A DNA stretch of 64,000 nt, from the NCBI GenBank assembly GCA_030432905.1, contig JAUILU010000002.1, positions 510,084 to 574,083 on the forward strand. Direction: 5' to 3'. Positions 1 through 8,729 of the stretch are shown piece by piece; within the stretch, counting starts at the first letter, position 1, and each line of letters opens with the position of its first letter. Position numbers and translations under genes: made by a program. The stretch is from Phycisphaerae bacterium. Lineage in GTDB: Bacteria; Planctomycetota; Phycisphaerae; Phycisphaerales; UBA1924. The notes beneath the pieces were generated by a model that saw only the letters and a list, made by a program, of their open reading frames with translations, was not told the DNA's origin and made no database searches.

Positions 1-473
1 CGGGCTACTCTGTCGGATTTCATCTGTTTACTGCCAAGGAGAGCCGTCAGAGCGAGCGCCGAGAAAATTCCTGCGAAGCCTCCGATGCCGATCGCTGGAA
101 TGAGGCCTTTGAAAGAGAGCAATACTGCCGCGACGGTGAGCATCACGGGTGGCAGTGCGCAGAGGACAAGGTTGGGTTTCCTGTACTTTGTTGGCGGTGC
201 TTGCAATTGGTAGGGATTGTGGCCAGTGCCGAAGCGTGTAAGTATTTTGTAGGTTGAGCCACACTCTGGGCACTTGCCGCTCTTCGGGAGTCCGGCTAGT
301 TCGTAGTTGCATCTTCTACACGTGGTGGTGTACTGGCTTTTGACTATAAAGTCTTTGACGTACGCGACGCCGCAGCCCGGGCAGTTGCCGTGGTCCGGAA
401 AGTTATCGAGGCACGCCGAGCAGCGCGGGCACATGATGGCGCACGGCTTGTCTGGTTCGTTGTTCTCGGTCAT
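1..473 (-). CDS. Zinc-ribbon membrane protein, C-terminal part cut by the window edge
   Basis: An open frame runs from an ATG at 473 to the window edge with no stop, so the end is missing. I translated it by hand; it begins MTENNEPDKPCAIMCPRC. It holds two zinc-ribbon-like Cys clusters: CPRC...CPGC near residues 15-35 and CRRCNYELAGLP...CPEC near residues 53-72. A basic linker and at least two hydrophobic segments follow (one is VLCALPPVMLTVAAVLLSF). The start overlaps the stop of the upstream gene as ATGA, so the two are probably co-translated. The second ribbon closely resembles the one in the neighbouring gene, so they look like diverged duplicates. Function unknown; such ribbon-plus-membrane proteins are common in planctomycetes. 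Confidence 0.75.
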   Translation of the reverse strand, partial: MTENNEPDKPCAIMCPRCSACLDNFPDHGNCPGCGVAYVKDFIVKSQYTTTCRRCNYELAGLPKSGKCPECGSTYKILTRFGTGHNPYQLQAPPTKYRKPNLVLCALPPVMLTVAAVLLSFKGLIPAIGIGGFAGIFSALALTALLGSKQMKSDRVA

Positions 474-967
474 GGCGATGTGAGCGCGATCAGGCAGGTG
501 CCGAACGCGATCACAAACGCGGCGGCCATGAGGCAGTTGATCACGAGCAAGACCGCGGCGGCGGCCTTGAGTTTGCCGCTGCGCTTGCGGGCGTTCATTG
601 GTTCGGGTCTGAACGCTACGGCGAGCTCGATCGGTGCGACGATGCAGCTCAGCAGCGACGCTGGCAGAATGCCGAACAGGATGACGCCGAAGAACGCGTA
701 CGGGTCGTTTCCGCCGGCATAAATCAAGAGCGTGGTCAGGATGGCCATAACCGCTGGCGGGATCGTGAGCAGGATCATGCTCGGTCTTGAGCGTTTGAGG
801 TGGAGATTCGTCGTGAGGACGGCTTTGTCGTACTCGGTGCTGCACTCCGGGCACGAACCGACCTTCGGCAGGCCGTCGAGGTTGTACTTGCATTCGGGGC
901 AGACTAGGCCGAAATAAGAGCTGGGCTCCGGGGTTGGCTGCTCTTGGTTGGCCTGCTCGGTGTCCAC
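470..967 (-). CDS. Zinc-ribbon membrane protein, paralogue of its neighbour
   Basis: This 165-residue protein has a short soluble N-terminus with one zinc ribbon, CPECKYNLDGLPKVGSCPEC, near residues 23-42. About three hydrophobic helices follow: ILLTIPPAVMAILTTLLIYA, a segment around FFGVILFGILPASLLSCIV, and a last one around AAAVLLVINCLMAAAFVIA. The start is GTG at 967, because no ATG lies before the ribbon. Its stop overlaps the next gene's start (ATGA at 470-473). The ribbon spacing fits a structural zinc knuckle. I see no catalytic residues, so no function is assigned. Confidence 0.8.
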   Translation of the reverse strand: MDTEQANQEQPTPEPSSYFGLVCPECKYNLDGLPKVGSCPECSTEYDKAVLTTNLHLKRSRPSMILLTIPPAVMAILTTLLIYAGGNDPYAFFGVILFGILPASLLSCIVAPIELAVAFRPEPMNARKRSGKLKAAAAVLLVINCLMAAAFVIAFGTCLIALTSP

Positions 968-1138
968 GCCTTGAGTCTATTCGAGTTTGGGTGGGACCGG
1001 TTTCTGCAATAAATATGGGTCGGCTTGGAACCGCCGGGGCTGTCAGGCGTCAGACAGCGGAGGCAGTTCATGGTCATATCTGGTCAGAGGGTTGGCGGTT
1101 GCCGTCTGCCCGGGTACGAATCGAAGAAGCGGGTGAGA

Positions 1139-2257
1139 ATGATGAGACATCGTGGCGGCTTTACGCTTGTTGAATTGGCGGCTGTTGTGGCGGTCGCCGG
1201 TGTGCTGGTTTCGCTCGGGGTGGGCACGCTGGGATACAGCCGGGATCAGGCGTCGGTGCGTTCGGACATCTCTGATCTCCGTCAGATCGCGCAGGCGTCG
1301 GCGATGTACGCCGAGAGCAACCAAGACCGGCTCTTTTCGTTCTCGTGGAAGCCGGGCGAGGTGCCTGATACGCCGAACAAGGAACTGGCGATCGCTTGCG
1401 GGGTTCTTAATCCGTTTAACTCAAGTGATGCAACACGGGCAGCGGTCTACCAGCAGCTCGATCTGGTTTCGCGCAACTCCGAATTTGAGGAGATCGTGCC
1501 CTCGCTGAGTATCGCCCCGGTTGGGCATACGCCGTTCCCTTTGTACAACCACCTGGTGCTGATGCACTACATGGGTGAGTCGATGCCATCGGCGAAGTTT
1601 GTTTCAGCCGGTGATCGGGCGCGCGGTTATTGGCTCGACAACACAGAGAAGTACCTCGCCGACCCGCTCAATTCAAAGTATCTGCCGCCCACAACATCCA
1701 CATCGTTTAGTCAGCTGTGGCGTTGGCCTTTTAGTTCGTCGTACGTGACGGGGCCGTCGCACTATTCAAATGACTACGGCTCGCTCTCAAACAATCCGAT
1801 TCCGCGGACGGTGGCTCGGGCAAGCAATCACAGGATTTGGATCATGCCGACAACCCCGGGCGTCCTCGGGGAACGCAGGATGAACGAGGTCGCTCACCCG
1901 TCGCTCAAGGTGCAGATGTTCGATGACTACGACCGGTACACGGGCCAGTTCGGGCAGTACTTCGGGTTCGATGACTCGGCTTCGACCATGGTCTTCTACG
2001 ACGGCAGCGCGGGGCGGTTTTCGACCGCCAGCGCGAACTACGGCTTCGAGCCGAACAATCCTGACCGAGGGGCTGACATGCCGGACGATCCTACGTCGTC
2101 TGATCTTTATACCTACTCACCGATCGCCGGGTGGGATCCGCCGGGTGCTTCCAGTATGGTGATCCCTGCTCGTTACGACCAGACCCGCAACGGCTTGCAG
2201 GGCATCGATTTCTCTCCCGGTTCGGTCCGTCGTCCTGTAAGATCAACTGGAAAGTGA
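1139..2257 (+). CDS. Prepilin-like protein with type IV pilin leader, tandem copy 1
   Basis: I start at the ATG at 1139, which gives a short leader MMRHRGG cut before FTLVEL. Phe at +1 and Glu at +5 match the PilD prepilin peptidase rule. A hydrophobic helix follows ([20 protein letters not shown]). The rest, for 372 residues in all, is a large outer domain. Near the C-terminus is a His followed by a late FYDG motif (VAHPSLKV...MVFYDGSAGRF), as in the planctomycete DUF1559-type 'H-X9-DG' pseudopilin proteins. The next gene is a paralogue starting nine bases after this stop. Expected place: the cell envelope as a type II secretion or pilin-like component. Substrate and partners are unknown. 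Confidence 0.85.
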   Translation: MMRHRGGFTLVELAAVVAVAGVLVSLGVGTLGYSRDQASVRSDISDLRQIAQASAMYAESNQDRLFSFSWKPGEVPDTPNKELAIACGVLNPFNSSDATRAAVYQQLDLVSRNSEFEEIVPSLSIAPVGHTPFPLYNHLVLMHYMGESMPSAKFVSAGDRARGYWLDNTEKYLADPLNSKYLPPTTSTSFSQLWRWPFSSSYVTGPSHYSNDYGSLSNNPIPRTVARASNHRIWIMPTTPGVLGERRMNEVAHPSLKVQMFDDYDRYTGQFGQYFGFDDSASTMVFYDGSAGRFSTASANYGFEPNNPDRGADMPDDPTSSDLYTYSPIAGWDPPGASSMVIPARYDQTRNGLQGIDFSPGSVRRPVRSTGK

Positions 2258-2265
2258 GACCACCC

Positions 2266-3354
2266 ATGCCAACGCGCGGCTTTGCTCTTGTTGAACTTGT
2301 ATTCGGTGTCGGTGTCGCCGCGGCTGTGACTGCTGCGGGTCTGGTGGCGATGCAAGACAGCCGGGCGCAGGCCTCGGTGCGGTCGGATTTATCAAACCTG
2401 AGACTGATCGCGCAGGCGTCGGCGATGTACGCCGAGGACAACCAAGACCGGCTCTTTACGTTCTCGTGGCGGCCGGGCGAGGTGCCCGATACACCGAACG
2501 CGGAACTGGCGACCGCGTGCGCGATTCTGAATCCGAACTCGCCGACGAGCGAGCTTCAGGCGGGCGCGATGCAGCAACTTGATCTTGTGACGCGTTCGAT
2601 TGATTCGGTGCATCTGCAGCCGGATGTGTCGCAGGCCTCACCAGGACACATCCCGTACCCGCTGTACAGCCATCTGCCGCTGCAGTTTTACATAGGCGAG
2701 AGTTTCCCGTCAGAGGTCTTCATCTCGAGTGAGGATGCTGCGAGAAACTACTGGATGAGCGATCTGGATGGGTACCTTGCCGACCCCACCGGCTCCAAGT
2801 ATCGGCCGCCGAGTACGGCGACGAGCTTTGTCAGTCTTTGGCGCTGGGCGTTTAGTTCTTCGTACGCGACTGGCGTGTCGCACTACTCGCCCGACTTTGG
2901 GCCGCCGAGGACGGTCGAGCGGGGAAGCAACAGCAACCAGTACAACTCAACCGATCAGCCCGGTTTGCTGGGTCGGCGTTCTATAAACGAAGTAGCGCAC
3001 CCCTCGGCGAAGGTCATGATGTACGACCAGTACGACAGGTACACGGGCGACGGGCTGTTCGCGTTGCTCGACGACGCCCGGCCGACCATGAACTTCTACG
3101 ACGGGCACGCGGCGAGGCTTGCAACGAACCAGGCCGACTACGGTTTCGACCCGAACGACCCGGCGCGTGGAGCGGACGACCCGGACCAGCCGGTGGCGTT
3201 GTACTACTATCAGCCCGTTTCGTGGTGGGACCCGCCCGGCTCCGTACGAACACTCGTGGCGGCAAGATTCGACCAAACCCGCGACGGCCTGCAGGGTGTT
3301 GACTACCCGGTGTACGCCAAACGCAGACCTGTAGGGGTTGGTCTAGGTCGATAA
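2266..3354 (+). CDS. Prepilin-like protein with type IV pilin leader, tandem copy 2
   Basis: This is a 362-residue paralogue of the gene just upstream. The ATG at 2266 gives leader MPTRG cut before FALVEL, keeping Phe+1 and Glu+5. Many blocks are shared with copy 1: the [20 protein letters not shown] helix region, '[19 protein letters not shown]', 'DRYTG', 'FYDGHAARL', and an ending like [12 protein letters not shown]. The two copies therefore come from a tandem duplication followed by moderate divergence. With only nine bases between them they are very likely co-transcribed. Both may serve as pseudopilins or surface proteins; nothing here separates those options. Confidence 0.85.
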   Translation: MPTRGFALVELVFGVGVAAAVTAAGLVAMQDSRAQASVRSDLSNLRLIAQASAMYAEDNQDRLFTFSWRPGEVPDTPNAELATACAILNPNSPTSELQAGAMQQLDLVTRSIDSVHLQPDVSQASPGHIPYPLYSHLPLQFYIGESFPSEVFISSEDAARNYWMSDLDGYLADPTGSKYRPPSTATSFVSLWRWAFSSSYATGVSHYSPDFGPPRTVERGSNSNQYNSTDQPGLLGRRSINEVAHPSAKVMMYDQYDRYTGDGLFALLDDARPTMNFYDGHAARLATNQADYGFDPNDPARGADDPDQPVALYYYQPVSWWDPPGSVRTLVAARFDQTRDGLQGVDYPVYAKRRPVGVGLGR

Positions 3355-3415
3355 GGGACACCGGCCCTCGTATCCTCCTGTCCGCCCACTGCCGGGCGGT
3401 TTCGGAGCTGGGCTG

Positions 3416-4519
3416 ATGGAAGCTGGAATCGTCGGGCTGCCCAATGTGGGCAAGAGCACTCTGTTTAACGCGCTGACCTCCGCGGGGGCGCTGGCCGCCA
3501 ACTACCCGTTTGCGACCATCGAACCCAATGTCGGGGTGGTGCCCATCCCCGATCCGCGGCTCGAGACGATCCGCAAGCACATCGAATCCCAGAAGATCGT
3601 CCCGGCGGCGCTGCGGCTGGTGGACATCGCGGGCATCGTCAAGGGCGCCAGCGAGGGCGAGGGGCTGGGCAACAAGTTTCTGAGCCACATCCGCGAGGTG
3701 GACGCGATCGTTCAGGTCGTCCGCTGCTTCGAGCAGCAGTCCGGCGGCGACGACGTCACGCACGTGGACGGCTCGGTCGATCCGATCCGCGACATCGAGA
3801 CGATCGCGACGGAGCTGATCCTCGCCGACCTGCAGACGGTCGAGAACGCGCTGCCCAAGGCCGAACGGGCTGCACGGTCGAAAGATCCCGCCGAGGTCGC
3901 TCGGCTTTCGGTCTTGAGAAAACTCGAGCCGCTCCTGACCGACGGCAAGCCTGCGCGCGTGCTTAAGCTCGAGGACGCGGCTGAGGTGAAGGCGCTCAAG
4001 CAGATGACGCTGATCACGTCGAAGAAGGTGCTGTACGTCGCAAACGTTGACGACACGGACCCGAACGGGACAGGGCCTCTTGCCTCGAAGGTGCGCGAGC
4101 ACGCGGAGGCGGAGGGGATGGAGATGGTCCCGATCTGCGCGAAGATCGAGAGCGAGCTTTCTGAGCTCGATGCCGAGGATAAGGCCGAGATGCTGGCGGA
4201 CATGGGGATGGATGAGCCGGCGTTGGCGAAGCTTGCCCGCAGCGCGTACCAGCTTCTGGATCAGCAGAGCTTCTACACAGCCGGCCCGCAGGAGATCCGC
4301 GCGTGGACGGTGCCGGTGGGGGCCAGGGGTCCTCAGGCGGCGGGCGTGATCCACACGGATTTCGAACGTGGGTTTATCCGGGCCGAGGTGTACTCCGTGG
4401 GCGATCTTGAGCAGTTCGGCAGCGAGAAGGCGATTAAAGAAGCCGGCAAGCTCCGGGTCGAGGGCAAGGACTACGTGATGCGGGACGCGGACGTCTGCCA
4501 CTTCCTGTTCAATGTCTAA
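3416..4519 (+). CDS. ychF: YchF/OLA1-family ribosome-binding ATPase
   Basis: The protein is 367 residues, close to the family norm of about 363. The Walker A/G1 motif GLPNVGKST is at residues 7-15. Switch and G3 sequence appears as [20 protein letters not shown], which is typical of YchF. The G4 position reads ANVDD instead of NKxD, the change that gives this family ATP preference. A coiled-coil insert follows G3, and a C-terminal TGS domain ends [15 protein letters not shown]. YchF binds ribosomes and is linked to stress responses. It stands alone here, 61 bases after the prepilin pair and in front of the phytase-like genes. Confidence 0.96.
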   Translation: MEAGIVGLPNVGKSTLFNALTSAGALAANYPFATIEPNVGVVPIPDPRLETIRKHIESQKIVPAALRLVDIAGIVKGASEGEGLGNKFLSHIREVDAIVQVVRCFEQQSGGDDVTHVDGSVDPIRDIETIATELILADLQTVENALPKAERAARSKDPAEVARLSVLRKLEPLLTDGKPARVLKLEDAAEVKALKQMTLITSKKVLYVANVDDTDPNGTGPLASKVREHAEAEGMEMVPICAKIESELSELDAEDKAEMLADMGMDEPALAKLARSAYQLLDQQSFYTAGPQEIRAWTVPVGARGPQAAGVIHTDFERGFIRAEVYSVGDLEQFGSEKAIKEAGKLRVEGKDYVMRDADVCHFLFNV

Positions 4520-4640
4520 TGGCCGGGCCGGATAGCGGACGTTGCTGTCGCGAAGATTCCGATGGGTTTGTTGATCCGCGGCGGGCGAGGGGCCGTATCT
4601 TGTTCTGGTCGGGGTGCGCCCCGGCTGAGGAGGAAATCGG

Positions 4641-5741
4641 ATGCTGCATTGTGCGATCGTGGTGGCGGGAATGCTCGCGGGCCAGTCAGCGGCCCAGCCC
4701 GAGATGAACGAGATCAGCCGGCTTGAGCTTTCCTCGGATCACTCGTGGCTCGGGACGCGCGTCGGCGGGATCAGCGGCATCGACTACCTCGAGAGCTGGG
4801 ACACCTGGGCGATGATCAGCGACGACAAGGGCAACAACGGCCCGGTCCGCGGATACCTCGCGGATATCCAGGTCACCGGCGATCGGTTGACGAATGTCGA
4901 AGTCACCACGCTGCTGCCCATGAGCTGGGGCACGGGCGAGCTGTTCACGCAGGAGGGATTCGACGGCGAGGGCATCCGTATCCTGCCGAACCCGGACTAC
5001 TTCGGCGACCCGACGATGGTGTGGGTGTCCGAGGGCAACGCGAGCCGGGGCGTGCCGACGCGGGTGTACGAGGTGTGCACCGGCGCGACGCGTATGGACA
5101 CGTGGACGGCTTCTGAGAGTTTTAAACCGAGCCGGCGCACGGGCGTGAAGAACAACCGCGCGTACGAGTCGATCGCGATTGTCGGTGATCGGGTCGCGGT
5201 TGTTGGGACTGAGGAGCCGCTCAAGCAGGACGGCCAGACATACGTTCGGCTTTCGACACTCGATCTGAACGAGCCCGAGTCGGAGCCGGCGTCGCAGCTT
5301 GCGTACCCGCTCGATCCGCCGCCCAAGACGGCCCCCGGCGGGCAGAACGGCTTGGTCGAGCTTGTCGCGCTCGCGGATGGCAGGTTTCTGTCGATGGAGC
5401 GTTCGTGGAACATGGCTGCCCAGCAGTCGATCAGGGTTTTCCTTGTTGAAACAGATGGTGCCACGGACGTGATCGGGCTGGATTCGCTGAACAAAGGTGG
5501 GTTTGTCGGCGTAGAAAAGACGCTGATCGCCGATCTTGGCGACGGTGTCGGCAACGCCGAGGGTATGTGCCTCGGGCCTGTTCTAGAGAGCGGGCGTCGA
5601 TCGCTCGTTCTGGTCTCGGACAACAACTTCGCGCCGGGAATGCCCACGCGGTTTGTGTTGTTTGAGATTGTGGACCCCGAGGGTGTGATCGTGCCCGCGG
5701 ATCGCTTCGCCGAGCGTGGAAGTCTGCTCGGCGGGCACTAA
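4641..5741 (+). CDS. Secreted phytase-esterase-like protein, tandem copy 1
   Basis: The protein has 366 residues and a cleavable signal peptide (MLHCAIVVAGMLAGQSAAQ). The ATG at 4641 has a strong GAGGAGG ribosome site at 4627-4633. The body matches the 'esterase-like activity of phytase' family: an early GGISGIDYLE...WAMISDDKG block, a central 'VWVSEGNASRGVPTRVYE' stretch, and a late LVLVSDNNF before the end. Such proteins are predicted secreted beta-propellers, and the true substrate is seldom known. Its paralogue follows with the same block order, so the pair is a tandem duplication. A phosphate-scavenging role would be a guess. Confidence 0.8.
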   Translation: MLHCAIVVAGMLAGQSAAQPEMNEISRLELSSDHSWLGTRVGGISGIDYLESWDTWAMISDDKGNNGPVRGYLADIQVTGDRLTNVEVTTLLPMSWGTGELFTQEGFDGEGIRILPNPDYFGDPTMVWVSEGNASRGVPTRVYEVCTGATRMDTWTASESFKPSRRTGVKNNRAYESIAIVGDRVAVVGTEEPLKQDGQTYVRLSTLDLNEPESEPASQLAYPLDPPPKTAPGGQNGLVELVALADGRFLSMERSWNMAAQQSIRVFLVETDGATDVIGLDSLNKGGFVGVEKTLIADLGDGVGNAEGMCLGPVLESGRRSLVLVSDNNFAPGMPTRFVLFEIVDPEGVIVPADRFAERGSLLGGH

Positions 5742-5786
5742 GATTGCAATGTGCGGGGCGTTCTGTCCTGCCCGATAGGAGAATTC

Positions 5787-7049
5787 ATGATGCGTCGTTC
5801 ACTGATGGCTTGTCTCGCGCTCACGATGGTTTCCGGCGCTGCGGTCTCGCAGACCGAGTACAACCTCACGTACGAGAGCACCGAGTTTGTCGATGGCTTT
5901 GCGCGCGTCAATGGCCTCCTGTTCGGCGGGATGAGCGGCATCGACTACGACCCGCAATCGAAGTTCTGGTACACCGTCAGCAACGATCCGGGCGACAGCG
6001 CACCGGTGCGGTTCTTTGTGCTGCAGATCAACTTTGACGACTACGGCCACATGACGCTTGAATCAGATGAAGTCCAGAAGCTCAATAACCCAGACGGTTC
6101 GCTCTTTGCGCCGGGGCTGCACACGCCGAGTTCTGTGCGGATCATCCCGCCGGACCCGATCGGTGACGAGCCTTACCTGATCTGGACGAGCGAGGGGGTG
6201 CTCAAGGACAACAAGAAGGCCGGCGTCTTCGAGATGTGCACGGGCGCTTCGTTTATGGACGGCTTCACGCTCTCGGAGCACACGAAGTTTGTCCCGGAAA
6301 CCCAGGGCCCTCGCATCGACATGGCGCTCGAGTCCATCGCGCTGCTGCCGAACATGGAAATCATCGCGGGCTACGAACAGGCGCTCCAGCAGGACGGGCC
6401 GATCGCCACAGCCGGCTCGGGCACGACCTATGTAAGGCTGCTGCATCTTGACTACTTCGAGGCGAACCAGATCTCCGAGATGGCTTACCCGCTCGAGGAG
6501 CCGGGCGAAGGTGAGCCCGAGGGCGCAGTGCGGAGTCTTGTTGACTTCGTCGCGGTTGACGAGGACACGCTGCTTGCGATCGAGAACATCGAGGTGCCTG
6601 ACTCGGGCCGGATCCGTGATGTGACGACCGAGTTCTACATCGTTGAGCTTGACGGGGCGACGGACATCATGGACAAGGACAGCCTGGCTGGTCTTGAGGC
6701 AGGCGCGGACTTTACGCCTGTGAGCAAGACGTTCATCGGCGACAACGCGTCGCTGGGTGATCTGCGCCGAGCGCCGTACCGCGGCGTGACGTTCGGCCCG
6801 ATGTTCGAAGACGGACGCGCGTCGGTCTTTCTGATCAGCGACAACGACTGCGATCAGTACCAGAGTACCTACTTCTCGCTCTTGTCGATGGAGAACATCC
6901 AGCCGCGCAGGCCATTCGTCAAGCCAGAGGGCAAGGCGTACGAGGCTCGCGACATGGACAGCTCGCGCGGCACGCCGGAACGTCTACGGATCATCCGCGA
7001 GCAGCAGCGCAAAGCGGGCAAGGAAACCCAGGGCATCGACGCCGGCTGA
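5787..7049 (+). CDS. Secreted phytase-esterase-like protein, tandem copy 2
   Basis: I start at the ATG at 5787, preceded by TAGGAG at 5775-5780; this yields signal peptide MMRRSLMACLALTMVSGAAVSQ. The 420-residue protein repeats the blocks of copy 1: GGMSGIDYDP...WYTVSNDPG, LIWTSEGVLKDN, MALESIALLPN, TTYVRLLHLDYFEANQISEMAYPL, and a late VFLISDNDC. It carries an extra charged C-terminal tail of about 40 residues (ESTYFS... to KETQGIDAG) absent from copy 1. Only 45 bases separate the two genes. The likely location is periplasmic or outside the cell. The 3' end faces guaB, 18 bases away on the other strand. Confidence 0.8.
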   Translation: MMRRSLMACLALTMVSGAAVSQTEYNLTYESTEFVDGFARVNGLLFGGMSGIDYDPQSKFWYTVSNDPGDSAPVRFFVLQINFDDYGHMTLESDEVQKLNNPDGSLFAPGLHTPSSVRIIPPDPIGDEPYLIWTSEGVLKDNKKAGVFEMCTGASFMDGFTLSEHTKFVPETQGPRIDMALESIALLPNMEIIAGYEQALQQDGPIATAGSGTTYVRLLHLDYFEANQISEMAYPLEEPGEGEPEGAVRSLVDFVAVDEDTLLAIENIEVPDSGRIRDVTTEFYIVELDGATDIMDKDSLAGLEAGADFTPVSKTFIGDNASLGDLRRAPYRGVTFGPMFEDGRASVFLISDNDCDQYQSTYFSLLSMENIQPRRPFVKPEGKAYEARDMDSSRGTPERLRIIREQQRKAGKETQGIDAG

Positions 7050-7067
7050 TCGGTTCTGTAGTGATGC

Positions 7068-8663
7068 TTACCGGTGACGATCGCTCATGTAGTTGGGCGA
7101 TTCTTTGGTGATGCGGATGTCGTGCGGGTGGTTCTCGACGATGGTCGCGCCGGAGATCTTGGTGAACCGGGCGTGCTCGTGCACCTCACCGATCGTGTTG
7201 CACCCGAGGTAGCCCATCGCCGAGCGGAGCCCGCCGACGAGCTGGTAGACGAATTCTGCGAGCGTGCCGCGGTAGGCGACGAGTCCTTCGACGCCCTCTG
7301 GCACGAATTTCGCGTTGGGCTTTCCGCTGTCGTCGTACTTCTCGCCCTGGCTGTAGCGGTCGGCCGAGCCCGCGTTCATCGCGCCCTCAGAGCCCATGCC
7401 GCGGTAGCTCTTGTAGCGTCGGCCCTGGCTGATGACGAGTTCGCCGGGCGATTCGTCGAGACCCGCAAAGAGCGAGCCCATCATGACGGCGTCGGCGCCC
7501 GCGGCGATCGCCTTTGCGATGTCGCCCGAGGCTCGCAGGCCGCCGTCGGCGATGATCGGGACGTCAGAGCCGGTGCTCGCGACACCCGCGACGGCGTTCA
7601 TGATCGCGGTGATCTGCGGCACGCCGATGCCCGTCACCACGCGGGTGGTGCAGATCGAGCCCGGCCCGATGCCGACCTTGATCGCGTCGGCGCCTGCGGC
7701 GATGAGGTCTCGGGCGGCCTCGGCGGTCGCGATGTTGCCGGCGATGACCTCGACGCTGTAGTTCTTCTTGATCTCTCTGACGGTGTCGATGACGTTGGCG
7801 GAATGGCCGTGCGCTGTGTCGACGATGATGACATCGACACCCGCTTCGATGAGCGCTTCGACGCGGTCGAACTGTTTGACGCCGACGGCTGCACCGCAGA
7901 GGAGTCGGCCCCGGCTGTCGAGGTTTGCTCTTGGGAAGCTGGAGAGCCGATCGATGTCGCGCATCGTGATCAGTCCCGCCAGTGCGTTGTTCTCGTCAAC
8001 GAGCAGGAGCTTCTCCACCTTGTTCTGGCTGAGGATGCCCTTGGCTTCTTCGAGTGTTGTGCCCGGCTTTGCGGTGATGAGGTTGGTCGAGGTCATCAAA
8101 TCGCGGACGAGCTTTGATTCGTCGGTGACGAACTTGAGGTCGCGACCGGTGAGGATGCCGACGACCTTACCCGGGTTGCCGTGGCGGACATCGGAGGACC
8201 CGGTGTCGGTGACGGGGAAGCCGGAGACGTGGTGCTTCCGCATCAGTTCGCGTGCGCGTCCGATGGTGTCGTCGGGGCCGAGCGTGATGGGGTCGAGGAT
8301 GATGCCGTTGGCGGATCGTTTGACCTTGGTGACCTCGCGTGCCTGAGCTTCGGGTGTGAGGTTTTTGTGGATGATGCCGATGCCGCCCTCTTGTGCGAGC
8401 GCGATGGCGAGCGCGGACTCGGTGACGGTGTCCATCGGCGCACTCATTAGAGGGATGCCGAGCGAAATGTTGCGTGTGAGGCGTGTGGAGACGTTTGTTT
8501 CGTGCGGGCTGATGCTGCTGGCGCGTGGGATGAGCAGGACGTCATCGAAAGTGATGCCGTCGGCTACGATTTTGCTGGTAGGATCGAGCCGCCAGTTCGG
8601 GCCAGCCGATGAGCGTGTGGTGGGAGCGGTTTCTGCCGGTTCGTTTTTAGCGAGGGTACCCAT
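7068..8663 (-). CDS. guaB: IMP dehydrogenase, committed step of GMP synthesis
   Basis: It oxidises IMP to XMP with NAD. At 531 residues it is somewhat longer than the usual 490 because of a 30-residue N-terminal extension before [11 protein letters not shown] Bateman pair of CBS domains is inserted in the barrel (around [11 protein letters not shown] and [19 protein letters not shown]). The catalytic loop GPGSICTTR is present, with Cys at about residue 338. The flap and K+-site sequences ([19 protein letters not shown]) and the Arg-Tyr motif ([10 protein letters not shown]) are also seen. The ATG at 8663 has no Shine-Dalgarno sequence, and a promoter-like pair ends six bases before it. It is divergent from the debranching enzyme gene. 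Confidence 0.97.
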   Translation of the reverse strand: MGTLAKNEPAETAPTTRSSAGPNWRLDPTSKIVADGITFDDVLLIPRASSISPHETNVSTRLTRNISLGIPLMSAPMDTVTESALAIALAQEGGIGIIHKNLTPEAQAREVTKVKRSANGIILDPITLGPDDTIGRARELMRKHHVSGFPVTDTGSSDVRHGNPGKVVGILTGRDLKFVTDESKLVRDLMTSTNLITAKPGTTLEEAKGILSQNKVEKLLLVDENNALAGLITMRDIDRLSSFPRANLDSRGRLLCGAAVGVKQFDRVEALIEAGVDVIIVDTAHGHSANVIDTVREIKKNYSVEVIAGNIATAEAARDLIAAGADAIKVGIGPGSICTTRVVTGIGVPQITAIMNAVAGVASTGSDVPIIADGGLRASGDIAKAIAAGADAVMMGSLFAGLDESPGELVISQGRRYKSYRGMGSEGAMNAGSADRYSQGEKYDDSGKPNAKFVPEGVEGLVAYRGTLAEFVYQLVGGLRSAMGYLGCNTIGEVHEHARFTKISGATIVENHPHDIRITKESPNYMSDRHR

Positions 8664-8668
8664 AGCAC

Positions 8669-8697
8669 AGTGTCACAGGGGCCTGGGTAACTGTCAA
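8669..8697 (-). promoter_or_regulatory. Candidate guaB promoter giving a near-leaderless mRNA
   Basis: Reading the minus strand, TTGACA (8697-8692) is a perfect -35 hexamer. Seventeen bases later is GACACT (8674-8669), a weak -10 with three of six matches. Transcription would start about seven bases on, at or next to the guaB ATG at 8663. No ribosome-binding site is visible. The perfect -35 supports the call and the poor -10 weakens it. Confidence 0.4.
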
Positions 8698-8729
8698 GCC
8701 TTGGGCGCATCAAGAGTTGGAGAGCGTGC

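Noticed and set aside
3014-4501. A 495-codon minus-strand frame opposite ychF
   Set aside because: It is the mirror of a conserved GTPase gene in GC-rich DNA; its sequence is Arg/His/Leu-rich without domain character.
4519-4707. A 62-codon plus-strand frame between ychF and the phytase-like gene
   Set aside because: It runs into the signal peptide region of the next gene, which has a strong ribosome site and a better reading frame.
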